From contig OX328125.1 of the NCBI GenBank assembly GCA_946811695.1, positions 96,670,260 through 96,734,259 of the forward strand: a DNA stretch of 64,000 bases, given 5' to 3'. The DNA is from Gonocerus acuteangulatus. Lineage: Eukaryota > Arthropoda > Insecta > Hemiptera > Coreidae. The notes under the pieces are model-generated. The model saw only the letters and a program-made list of their open reading frames with translations. It was not told where the DNA came from and did not search any database. This document shows, one piece after another, positions 1-9,963 of this stretch (positions within the stretch are counted from its first letter, which is position 1; each line of letters starts with the position of its first letter). Made by a program: the position numbers and the translations under genes.

Positions 1-199
1 ACCTGCAATCATCAGCACAATTCATTCTCTTGAAAAAATATATTCATTAAGCTCCATTTGAGCACCTCATTTGGCGAATCACCTGATATAAACAACAAAT
101 TATTACTAAATTGCCTGTGTAATGTAATTACTGCATAAATACATCTTCTAGAAGGAACTATATTTATGTGGCTTTTCTTTCCCTCGGAATTGGTGGCGT

Positions 200-321
200 G
201 TTTTTAGCACTTTCCTCCGAAGGAAAGTAGCTATTGAAGTTCCACTCATGACGGAATTTTTGAAAAATTTCCTCGAATCTTTATCGATCCTACCTAGTAG
301 ACACCGAAAATGACCCCCGTT

Positions 322-410
<89 letters not shown>

Positions 411-985
411 AATGTGTGTCTGTTAACACGATAGCGGCCAGAGTTTTTTGTTTTTTCTTCACGAAACGTGGTATATAGCGTTCAATTAGCAAACGATTGA
501 ACGAGTTCTTTAACCACCAAAATCCGTCCACCGGGGGAGGGGTTACCCCGGACCAAAAACACTAATTTGACCATGCCAGGCGTAGTTTTTATTATATTTC
601 AACGAAACTCGGTATTCGTTATTTTGATCGAAAGAGAAAACTACGTTGTAAAAATAAACTAAATCGGTTCATTAGGAGGGGGGGTTTACTCCGGACCCAC
701 AATTCCAATTTGCCCCTGCCAGCCGTAATTTTTGTTACATTTCAACGAAACTTGGTATTCGTGGTGGTAATCAACAGAGAAAAATGGGTTGTAAAAATAA
801 ACTAAATCGGGTTATTTGGAGGGGGGGGGGGGGTTTACTCCGGACCTAAAGTACTAATATTCTCATACCGGTCGTAATTTCTGCAGTATTGTAACGAAAC
901 GCGGTATACGTCGTGGGTATCTCATGAGAAAGAAGTGTTGTAAGAATGAAGTAAATCGGTCTATTGGAAAGGAGGGTTTACTTTA
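200..985 (+). repeat. Dispersed repeat A, copy 1, with ~145-bp tandem units
   Basis: The stretch starts with a segment also found at 2556-2650 (shared words include GACGGAATTTTTGAAAAAT and CCTACCTAGTAGACACCGAAAA). It runs through a (TA)n tract and then has three related units of about 145 bp near 531-675, 676-834 and 835-975. Each unit has a G-run followed by TTACTCCGGACC or a variant, then TTTCAACGAAACTYGGTAT or a variant, then AAATAAACTAAATCGG. No protein of its own is seen; the predicted ORF here is a (Tyr-Ile)n translation of the TA tract. The element class is unknown. Confidence 0.7.
327..403. repeat. (TA)n microsatellite
   Basis: An uninterrupted TA run of about 77 bp lies inside repeat A. 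The second copy of the repeat has a TA run at the same internal position, so the microsatellite belongs to the element. Confidence 0.95.
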
Positions 986-2249
986 AACTCTGTTTCATTA
1001 CAATTAGCCAGCCAGACGTAGGTTCCCAAAGCCGCCGCGTGGAGCGCTATCTCCCACTAGAGGGACTGTATCCTGTTCCTGCGTCAGATCAAAAGACGGA
1101 ATGTGAAGTTTTTGTGTATTTATTAAGTAGTAAAGTATCATGTATAAACATAACTCTGGAAGCAAATTATTTACAAAATTAATAATTGAGCAGTCCTCAT
1201 AAGAAATGTAAATAAGCAGAACTATTCGCGTTTTTATTTTATTTATATAGGTTATTTACAGCAAATTATTCAGTAATGTAGTCTACACTACAAAAATTCT
1301 GAGGAAAGTGCTTAGTTATGCAGCTCCTGCGTGACGGCCTTTTTTGTTTTATAATTGTTTTTAAATAATTAGGTATGGTTGGTATTTTCACCAAATTGTC
1401 AAAATGACTACTTTTTGCCTCATTTGGTCATTTTTGAAAGAGGGGCGATATTTTTACCAAATAAGGAAATTTATCCCTTTAATTAGCAAATTCAAAAGCC
1501 TACAACGAATCAGGCTTGGCCCTCTGATGCTTACCACGTTATTTCTCAATCTGACCTCCATGCGAAAGTACGTCCTGTTTTCCTGACGTCCGGAGTATGT
1601 TCGACGTCCATATCTCATGAAGCAGGGGCCTCACAGAAATCACGCGATCCTTCCTGCAAGGACTCACTCATCATTACTTATCTTTCAGTAGGAGGCATAA
1701 AGGGTGGTATTCCCTCTTATTTTCTCATCCTAACCTCTAACTTTCCTTTCGGCCACTTTCCCCACGTGCCAGATAGAAATATGCAAGTAAAAATTCCTAT
1801 TTCTACATTATCTCTCGGTATTTATTTATTTAGTGGTTCAAGCTAGCCATTCAGCCCTCATCCACCTTGGATCACTGTATTCACTCCTACCAGATTCCCA
1901 ATTAAATCATATTATACTTAATTACCATTGATTAACTTTCTCTTACAATGTGAGGGGAATAACAGGATTAATAAAGAGGAGGGGATTGGCAAAAGAAGGT
2001 TCTTCTTTGTGTAGCTCTTCCTATCTACCCATAAACTAAACTAATATATCAGGACCTTGGAAGAGAAAGGGCGAATCACAAATTCCGGACTTGGGGAAAT
2101 CAAAGTCAAAATTCTGAAAGTGCTTCAGGTTAGGAAAGGCAAATTTAGTATACTCCATGGAATGCTGGTTCATAAATCTGATAACTAACTATTCTAAGGT
2201 GTTTTGTCTTAAGTGGATAATTTTGGGAGCATAGTAGAATTGACGGATC
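986..2249. other. No gene seen
   Basis: AT-rich sequence between repeat A copy 1 and a fold-back element. The short ORFs at 964-1182 and 1404-1586 have no recognisable domain. No RNA gene or clear repeat was recognised. Confidence 0.5.
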
Positions 2250-2416
2250 ATATATACAGGGGCTGAAGTTGTTCTATATTTTGAGACCGGAATTTCTGTA
2301 AATTTAAGGACTTAAATCGACGAAAATCATTAATTTTCGGTGATTAAAGACATTAAATTTAAATGTACAGAAACTCTGGTCTCAAAATATAGGACAATTT
2401 CGACCCCTGTATATAT
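2250..2416. mobile_element. Fold-back MITE, 167 bp
   Basis: The two halves are near-complete inverted copies of each other. The left end ATATATACAGGGG (2250-2262) pairs with CCCCTGTATATAT (2404-2416). The arms continue through TTCTATATTTTGAGACC on the left and GGTCTCAAAATATAGGA on the right, giving arms of roughly 65 bp around an AT-rich loop. There is no coding capacity. The superfamily is not clear. Confidence 0.85.
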
Positions 2417-2555
2417 AATGACTTAATTTTCAAATTTTAAAACAAAGATTTTAGAAATAAAGCTTTACAGAAATATTAATCACAAGGGAACGGATGTTAT
2501 TATAACTACATATTTTTTTCTGATTCGTAAATTGTAAGTATTCATGTAATTCTGC

Positions 2556-2665
2556 AAGAAAAGTAGCTATTAAGGTTGCACTCATGACGGAATTTTTGAA
2601 AAATGTCTTCGAATCTTTAACGATCCTACCTAGTAGACACCGAAAATTACCCCAGTTAAAATTGA

Positions 2666-2751
<86 letters not shown>

Positions 2752-3185
2752 TATATAGTTATATATGTGTCCGTTAATACGGTGCAGGCCAGAGTTTTTG
2801 TTTTTTCACCACAAAACTTGGTATATAGTATTCCCCCATCAAACGATTGAACGAGTTCGTTAACCAACAAAATCGATCCATCCGGAGGGGGGGTTTACTC
2901 CGGAGCCAAAGTAGTTATTTGTCAATACCAGCTATAATTTTTGTTTTATTTCAACGAAACTCGGTATTTGTTGTGGCCAACCGAAGTGAAAAATTTGTTG
3001 TAAAAATAAACTAAATCGGTTGACTAGAAGGGGGGGGGGGTTACTCCGGACAGAAATTACACATTTCCTTATACCGGTCGTATTTTGTGTTGTATTGTTA
3101 CGAAACTCTGTATACGTCCTGGCTATCTAATAAGAAAGAAGTGTTGTGAAAATGAACTAAATCGGTCGATTGGAAGGGGGGGGGG
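2556..3185 (+). repeat. Dispersed repeat A, copy 2
   Basis: Second copy of repeat A in the same orientation. It begins AAAGTAGCTATTAAGGTTGC, and its tandem units are near 2880-3045 and 3046-3185. A (CT)12 tract at 2667-2690 runs straight into (AT)n at 2691-2748, where copy 1 has only TA. Confidence 0.7.
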
Positions 3186-3710
3186 TGTTATTTTGTACTA
3201 TATTTGAATTGAATTCTCCCGCCAAATGAAGGTTCGCGAAACTCATCAAGATCAATAGGTGATAGATACACACCAGTGACTTTAGTAGATGTTGAAAGAT
3301 AATTCAGTCGCTTCAAAAGTATACTCAGATCAGACCAGCAACATTTCACGTTTAAAAAATCAAAATTCAAGTTGTAGCAAACAATCTTCCAAAATAATGT
3401 TCAACTGTAGCAATTTTCAACTTTACCCCCTTTTATAATGAGTTCTTAATTTTTATTTTTCAATATGTTAAACAGTTTTAGTCATTTTGTTCTATACATT
3501 AGTTCTTTCCATTAATAATAACAGAGTTCCTAATTATTATTTATGCTTTTCTTTTCAATATTTTATAGTGTTGAAGGTATTTGTTTACTAAATATTTTCA
3601 ATTTTTTATTACATATTTTATTATAAATAGTTAAATATATTTGTACATATTTTAAATTTTAGATTACATGAACATCTATTCCCTATTAATCACGTATAAT
3701 AACTGTGATA

Positions 3711-3953
3711 TTATTTATTTAAAGCTTTGAACAAAAATGCCAGTTTGTCAGCCTTTTCACATCTAATTAGGTAGTTTCTTATTTGACTGTGAACAAAACC
3801 AAGGGTTGAAAACATTCTTTCAACCCCTGCAGAAGTTGCCTTTCCTGTCGTAAGCTGCTCTATTATTAACAGTTCTTTGCGGAAATACAATATTTTAGCG
3901 CCGACGAAGACTTCCACCAATTTAAAGCATTCATTTTGCCCACTACCTGCCAA
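3711..3953 (-). pseudogene. hAT transposase, C-terminal dimerisation fragment
   Basis: The 80-residue reading frame contains ATSAGVERMFSTLGFVHSQI and then EKADKLAFLFKALNK. This is the typical hAT-family C-terminal dimerisation region (the SS/TS-x-x-ER-x-FS block). Only this end survives; the N-terminal zinc finger and catalytic region are not seen upstream on the minus strand, where the sequence is AT-rich and closed. It is a dead hAT remnant or the C-terminus of a decayed domesticated copy. The family call rests on the motif only. Confidence 0.7.
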
Positions 3954-4524
3954 TCTCTCTTATCTTAAACTTAAAAGGAGGTTTATTTTCAGAATTAAAA
4001 ACCAAGAAAGGAACTCATAAAAGAATCAGACTTTGAATAGATAAGAACGGTCAAGTGAGGGTAGGCCCTAGGGACAAAAATAAAGAAGAAATGTTGAAAT
4101 GTCTGAAAAAAGGCAGAACAAGTTAGATTTAAGTTAAAAAAAATATATAATAATAATTTTTTTAATAAAATCAATTGGTTTAAATCAATGTTTTTTTTAT
4201 GAAATCAATGATTTTTTAAAAAAATCAAATGATTTTAATCATGATTTAAATCGTTAACACCCTGGAGAGAACTAAAGGCGAACCAGAGAAACAAGGTGGA
4301 GCATCCTGTTACCTACATCTTTCTGACTCAGAAAATAAGATTTAAAAAATTCCTGATATAATCTAACAATATGTTGACAGTTTAACAATGTGCATATCAG
4401 GCTGCAAAGTAAGAAAACAACTAACTAAACATAACCTCCAATAATTTCGACAAGTGTTGATAAAATCATAATTAATTTAATAAAATCAGAATCGCTCTTT
4501 AAATATTACCATTTACTCATTATT

Positions 4525-4733
4525 TTATTTATTTAAATTTTAACGTCCATTTATTATTAACTACGAATTTTAGGACGGGTTATCTATAGGTTACCACCCT
4601 TTTCTAGCCAGTATAGGATGCCTTTTCTTTTTTCAAAAGAAAAGCCACCGCCCCTAGTGGGAATCGAACCCACGACCTTTGGCACGGAGTGTTAAGTGCT
4701 CACGCCTTAACCCTCACAGCTACCGGGTCTCCT
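4525..4733 (-). mobile_element. tRNA-derived SINE, family 1
   Basis: Read on the minus strand it starts GGAGACCCGGTAGCTGTGAG. It has an A-box-like segment and a perfect B box (GGTTCGATTCC), a body with GGCATC(AGC)CTATCCTGGCTAG or a variant, and the family tail GGACGTTAAAATTTAAATAA. Ten other copies in the window share the same order, so it is a SINE and not a functional tRNA gene. Confidence 0.9.
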
Positions 4734-4768
4734 ACTTATTATTAGTTATTGTGTAATTCTCTTTTTGG

Positions 4769-4963
4769 AAGTGCAGTGGCCATAAGTTTTAAGGTATGAG
4801 CACCCCTTGCCTATGATCATGGTTTTGATTCCCACTAGAAGGTTATTCTTTTGAAAAAGGGATTAGAAAGGCATCATCCTGGCTAGAAAAGGGTAGTAAC
4901 CTATAGATAACCGTCCTAAAATTCTGAGTTAATTATAAATGGACATTAAAATTTAAATAAGTA
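4769..4963 (+). mobile_element. tRNA-derived SINE, family 1, diverged copy
   Basis: This copy has the same body and tail as the 4525-4733 copy but the opposite orientation, and the tRNA part is eroded (TTTTGATTCCCACTAG around the B box). The two copies form a loose inverted pair about 35 bp apart. Confidence 0.8.
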
Positions 4964-5554
4964 AAATTAGTAAATTTTTTATATTATTATCATTTTATAA
5001 TTGTATCCATTTCTATGCATTTCATAAATGAATATATACTAGCTTTTATAAATTTTTATTGATACAAAAAGTAAAGTTAGAACTTTCTTTCATAGAGGAA
5101 CAGCATGAATAATTTTTTAAATGTTATTTTATTAATGTTTTACATTGGTAGGAGTTTAGCTCACGTCAATGATTATTATAACAAAAAGAATTGGCAAGTA
5201 TTTGATAAATTTAATATGAGCACCATCAGTAGCCTTCATAAATAAATAATAGGAAGATTAAGAACTTTCAAGTACTCACATTGTAATTGAATGAATAGCC
5301 AGGTAAAAATGGCAATTCAGTGCTTCGAATCATTTATAAAATCTAATAAAAAGGCAGTGGTGTTCCTCTAACTTGAATACTGAGTAAATAGTTAACCATT
5401 ACAAACAAAATGTATCCATTGATAAAACTAAACAATGTTGCCATAGCAACACATCCTTTATATCCACAAGGAAAGGGTGCAACATAAATAAGGAAGAAAA
5501 CTGTTTTAATCGTAAAAATATTTATTTTCCCCAGAGTTCACCTCTAAAAGTATT
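4964..5554. other. No gene seen
   Basis: AT-rich sequence without a supported ORF, RNA gene or recognised repeat. Confidence 0.5.
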
Positions 5555-7100
5555 TTTATTGAAAGGAGATCATTGACAGTTGGTGATGCCAAGGTAGAAA
5601 TTGTAAGGGTTCGGTTGTTGTGTCCTAACAACAAAAAGTCCGACTCGCAGGAACTGCATCATCTTAGCGCAGTTCCGTTCTTATCCCTAGTCTAATTTGG
5701 AAAGATTAAAATAGAAGCAGTTATTATTTTTGTTCCACCAGTCTTGAAAGGTCTTGATTTAGGATCTTACCTGGAAGAGTCGGCTAACACTAGAAACGGT
5801 CCCGCTAGTTACAAGGTCTTGGAACTCTATATTTCTAACAATAAATTGTTTTTGTTATTTTACTTAACCAGTTTTATCGTCAAATACACTATCCAACTAT
5901 AAGCAATTAAAAAATAACAAGGAATAAAACAGACAAAAAGAACCGTTCGAATAAACGAAATCAATTACTTTAAAGTTTTAAGCACTTATTTCTCCGATTG
6001 ACATCGCCTAATTAAAACTTTCTTCAGAACCTGTTTTGTAGAGCATTTAGTAAGCTTTCGAATGGTAATCTTCCGCTTCCCAAGATTGTCAACGGTTTTC
6101 GAGATACTAACGAAAGTATACAAAGTTACCAAAAAATTTCTTGTCTGTTAATAAAATATTTTATTCTAACACTTCCTTAACTCCAAACGTAACAAAAATT
6201 TCAACATATTAGTTTTAATGAAAGTAGAACATGCAGAAAATATTTCAACTGAATCCCATGATTCTAAGTACCCAAACCAAAAACAGTCAATAGAACTTGA
6301 CCTTTCAAATTGGACGACGGATTTTTGTACCAAATTTCATCAAAATCGGACCATTCGTCTTCGACCTACAGAGCGAACAGACAAATATATATATATATAT
6401 AAATATAAGCATATATATATATATATATATATACACAAATTTGAACCACCATCATTTTCGGTCTCTAGGGGTTCTGAAGCGCAAAATTTTCTAGTCGGCA
6501 CTTCTGGATTGCGTCATGAGATCAACCTTATAAGCAGGGTTCCTCCCTATGGGGGAGGGAGGAACCACGCTAAAACTACATTTTTTATAGAAAAATTAGT
6601 TTTATTGTTAGCTTGAAATTTAAGCATTCTTCAGGACTGTAAAACAAGTAGGACAGAGTTAATGCTAACACACACATATATGGATGGGTAATCATTTCTG
6701 ACTATGGTTAATCAAGATAAGTTTTTGACCACCCATTAAGTGAAGGATCAAAGCAGGCGGTGTCATAAAAGTGTGGTGATGGAAGGGAGGCAGGTATATA
6801 GGGTTTTATTGCAGGCATTATAGAGTTTTAGCAAGATGTTTTTAATAAATGGAAAATGTTTGACTAGGTAGAGGAGATGACTTCTTTATCAATTTTGTCA
6901 TTAACAGGGTTATTTTCTAGGTGCATAAATATAGATTCGGAGCAGAGAAGTTTATAGGAAATGTATGCAGTGGAGAGGATAGAGTATTGGTCTAAGTTAA
7001 TCTTTTGTCCGTCTGTGATGGCATGTCTCGATAAAGCAGTCAATGTCTTTCTTCCAAACGTCATTTTTTGTATGTATTGATTTGTTTTTGTATGTTTTTT
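5555..7100 (+). mobile_element. Repeat F remnant, interrupted by repeat B
   Basis: The left part (5555-5632; GGAGATCATTGACAGTTGG, then GTTGTTGTGTCCTAAC) matches the outer end of the inverted-repeat element at 58590-59600. The part from about 6582 (AAAAATTAGTTTTATTG, then GGACAGAGTTAATGC) matches the continuation of that same end. Between the two sits repeat B. The simplest reading is an F element into which B inserted. The right end of this F copy was not defined. Confidence 0.55.
5634..6581 (+). repeat. Dispersed repeat B, copy 1 (~0.95 kb)
   Basis: The segment matches 30557-31673 over its full length, in the same order. It begins AAAAAGTCC and GGAACTGCATCATCTTAG, has ACCAAATTTCATCAAAATC in the middle, then an internal TA tract (6384-6435), and ends GGAGGGAGGAACC(A/G)CGCTAAAA. 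No protein is seen. The class is unknown; it could be a non-autonomous DNA element. Confidence 0.75.
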
Positions 7101-7395
7101 TTTGCAGGTACTATTGCAGTCTGGTGTGATGCATGGAATTCAGTAGACGACATTGGTCCTGCATTTTTGTGATGCAGAAAAGGCCAACTGTCTTCCTCGA
7201 AATCCTGGAATGCTCTTCAATAACAGTTCCTGGAGCGTGGGAATGTTTCTTCTTCCGAGAAGTGTCACTCACTAATATGCTGGGCCTGAAATGCTAACAC
7301 CAATATATTAGTGTTCCGTCCTCAGGGCCAAAACCACACAACACCAAAATATTGGCGCTTCATCCTCTGGGCCAAAGACACTCAACAGCAATATA

Positions 7396-8656
7396 TGAGG
7401 GATGGGGTGAAAAGTTTCCGGCCTGACCAAGAGATGGCACCACTAGGCCAACTATTTGCGCGGCGTTCTACAGTACCGTTCCTACAGAGCTTGTATGAAC
7501 AATTTCAGCCCAGTTGCTACGTTAGTTTGCGTTTCAGAGCACATTGCACGAGACGCTTCCGTTGTTTTCGTGAAAATGGAAAAACGTGCTGTCATCAAAT
7601 ACTTTTATTTGAAAGGTTTTACACCAAAACAAATAAAAGAAGAGATGGATTCAACACTAGGAGACTCCTCCCCATCATATTCAACTATTAAGCAGTGGGT
7701 TTCTGAATTTAAAATGGGTCCTGTGAGCACCTCTGATGAGCCTCGCTCAGGACGGCCCATTGAGGTCACTACTTCAGAAATGATTGAGAAAATCCATCAA
7801 ACAGTGTTGGAAGACCGCAGGTTGAAAGTGCATGAGATAGCTGAGTCCTCTAGGATGTCAGCTAACGTGTACGAAATATTTTGCACAACCATTTGAGCAT
7901 GGAAAAGCTGTGTGCAAGGTGACCAAAAACTGATTCGAAAAAACATTTCTACCGACAATTTGGCGCTGTATAGACGTAATCCAAACAAATTTTTGCAGTG
8001 ATTCATAACTGTTGATGAGACTTGGGTCCACCACTACACTCCTGAAAATAAGGAACGGTCAAAACAGTGGGTTGGAAAAGGGGAACCAACTCCAAAGAAG
8101 GCAAAAACAATTTTATCGGCAAACAAGGTTATGGCTACTGTTTTTTGGGATGTGAGAGGAATTATATTCATTGATTACTTTAAAAAGGGTAAGACTATCA
8201 CTGGTCAATACTACGCAGAGTTATTGCAACGTTTGAAGCACGAGGTGCAAATTAAATGGCCTCATTTGGCAAAAAAAAAATTTGTTTCACCACGATTACG
8301 CACCAGCGCATTCGTCAATTGCTGCCATGTCCAAAATCCACGAATTAAAGTTTGAATTGATGCCGCATCCTCCCGACACTCCAGACTTAGCTCCCAGCGA
8401 CTATTACCTGTTTCCTAACCTCAAAAAATGGCTTGGCGGTAAAATATTTAAGAGCAACGAAGAAGTTATCGAAGCTGTAAATCAGTATTTTGAGGAGCTT
8501 GACAAATCTACGTTTAAAACTGGTATTACTAAATTAGAACACCGTTATGAGAAATGTATCAGTGTTGATGGAGATTATGTTGAAAAATAAAGCAAAAAAA
8601 AAAATTGAAACATTGTTTTTTTTTGGTCAGGCCGGAAACTTTTCACCCCACCCTCG
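7396..8656 (+). mobile_element. Mariner transposon (Tc1/mariner), 1,261 bp
   Basis: Terminal inverted repeats of about 30 bp are visible. The left one (from 7396) contains GGGGTGAAAAGTTTCCGGCC and the right one (to 8656) contains its exact complement. TA dinucleotides flank both ends (7394-7395 and 8657-8658), as expected for TA-targeting mariner elements. The total length is normal for mariner. The insertion lies within repeat E. Confidence 0.93.
7576..8590 (+). pseudogene. Mariner transposase, DD34D type, broken
   Basis: The likely start is at 7576 (MEKRAVIKYFYLKG), followed by the paired helix-turn-helix region. The first catalytic region (VDETWVHHY) is near 8010-8040, the second (FHHDYAPAHS) near 8283-8312, and the third acidic residue is in PDLAPSDYY near 8380-8406. 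The reading frame is broken more than once: around 7895 after the N-terminal domain, by an in-frame TGA near 8000, and at an A-run near 8271-8280. The protein cannot be made intact, so this copy is immobile by itself, although its termini are preserved. Confidence 0.92.
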
Positions 8657-8689
8657 TATTGGCGCTTCGGTGTGTAAGGGTTAAAGAAG

Positions 8690-9850
8690 AAGTGTTAATG
8701 GCCTTTCTTCCAAAAAAAGAAAGCATCAGCCCAATCCTGGCTAGAAAACCTACTATCCTGGATGTTAACCTGTATAAAATCTGTGTTTTCTAGAAGTAGA
8801 CATTATAATTTAAATAAATGAATGTTTTATAAAATAATAGTGTTTGCTGGCATAAATGTTATTGTAATAAATACAATACTTTTCTAGGGATTCCAAATCA
8901 CACCTGGGATTAGCATTTTATGAAAGCACACTAAGATGACACAGTTTGTGAGAGTCAGAATTTTTTATTCTTTACCTAATCATTTGAGAGAATTCCAAAC
9001 CTTTAATAAAATACACACAAAAAAAGGAAGTAATTTTTTATTATACTACAATAATTCAATTATTTCACAATAAGTAAATAGTATAACAGCTCATTTTGTA
9101 TTTAATGTTTTGAATAATATAAATTCAATATAATATTACTGGCAGACATATGAAGTTAAAAAGTACAAAGAAAGGTAAATACAAGGTACAGGTTCTCATG
9201 AACAATAATGCTTATATTTAAATATTTTTTAAGACAAAATCTACAAAATTGTCTGACTAAAAGCTTCGTAAAAAAGTGGATATTTTTACAAAATATAAAT
9301 TGAAATTTACTATGATTGAATTGTTTTTCTGCATGAAAGACAATTAAGAAGAAGTCAGAATTGAATAAATTAAAAAATAAATGACTAAATTAAAAATTTC
9401 ATGAGCAGTATTGTTATAAAAGACTAGATAAACTAAGAATTTAAACCAGTTGTAATATTTAGGGAAAATAATTTAATATTAGATAAAACTAACAATAAAA
9501 ATTTCAATATCTTCTTTAGTCTTTACAATCTCATGCTTGTATCATCATGAAGAGTAATATATTAAAAATAAAAAGAGAAATTACAACAGTCAAGAATATG
9601 ATATTTAAATACAAACATGAACAAATAACAAATAACAGTTCTATTTACACCTTTAAAATAGACCTGAAACAAAAAGAAACAATATAAATTTAGGATCACA
9701 TAATTACTTATAATATTAAATACTTTATTTTAGAAAATATAACTCTCCAGGCAGGGGGTTGGAACTTAGTTGGTCAAATATATTTTGCCTTGGAACAAAT
9801 TACCTGTTTTTCCAGCAGTGTTAAATTAACATAATATATAGCAGACAGAA

Positions 9851-9901
<51 letters not shown>

Positions 9902-9960
9902 CATGAATTAATAAATGTGATTAAGAATTCTCTGGTCAACTAGCTTTGCACATTTTGTGT
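8690..9960. other. No gene seen; long A-tract at the right
   Basis: Very AT-rich sequence without a supported gene. A run of about 45 A lies at 9853-9897. No SINE body was recognised next to it. Confidence 0.55.
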
Positions 9961-9963
9961 GGT

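Larger units (their letters stand above)
7130..8684. mobile_element. TTAA-flanked element E, interrupted by mariner
   Basis: The segment before the mariner (CTGAAATGCTAACACCAATATATTAGTG and neighbouring words) resembles the inverse of the element at 43126-43794. On the right, the sequence after the mariner (TTGGCGCTTCGGTGTGTAAGGG) ends at TTAA (8681-8684). This matches the CCCTTGGCCAAAGCGCCAA end of the other copy in reverse. The left boundary was not located. Confidence 0.5.

Noticed and set aside
148..531. ORFs rich in (Tyr-Ile)n (also 2451-2870, 6218-6616, 31274-31549, 61171-61410)
   Set aside because: They are translations of (TA)n microsatellites; both strands stay open for the same reason and no domain is present.
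4620..4735. tRNA genes suggested by B-box and tRNA-like heads (all SINE copies, including 49740-49806)
   Set aside because: Each head is followed by a shared SINE body and tail, boxes are mutated in most copies, and several have TSDs. None looks like a free functional tRNA gene.
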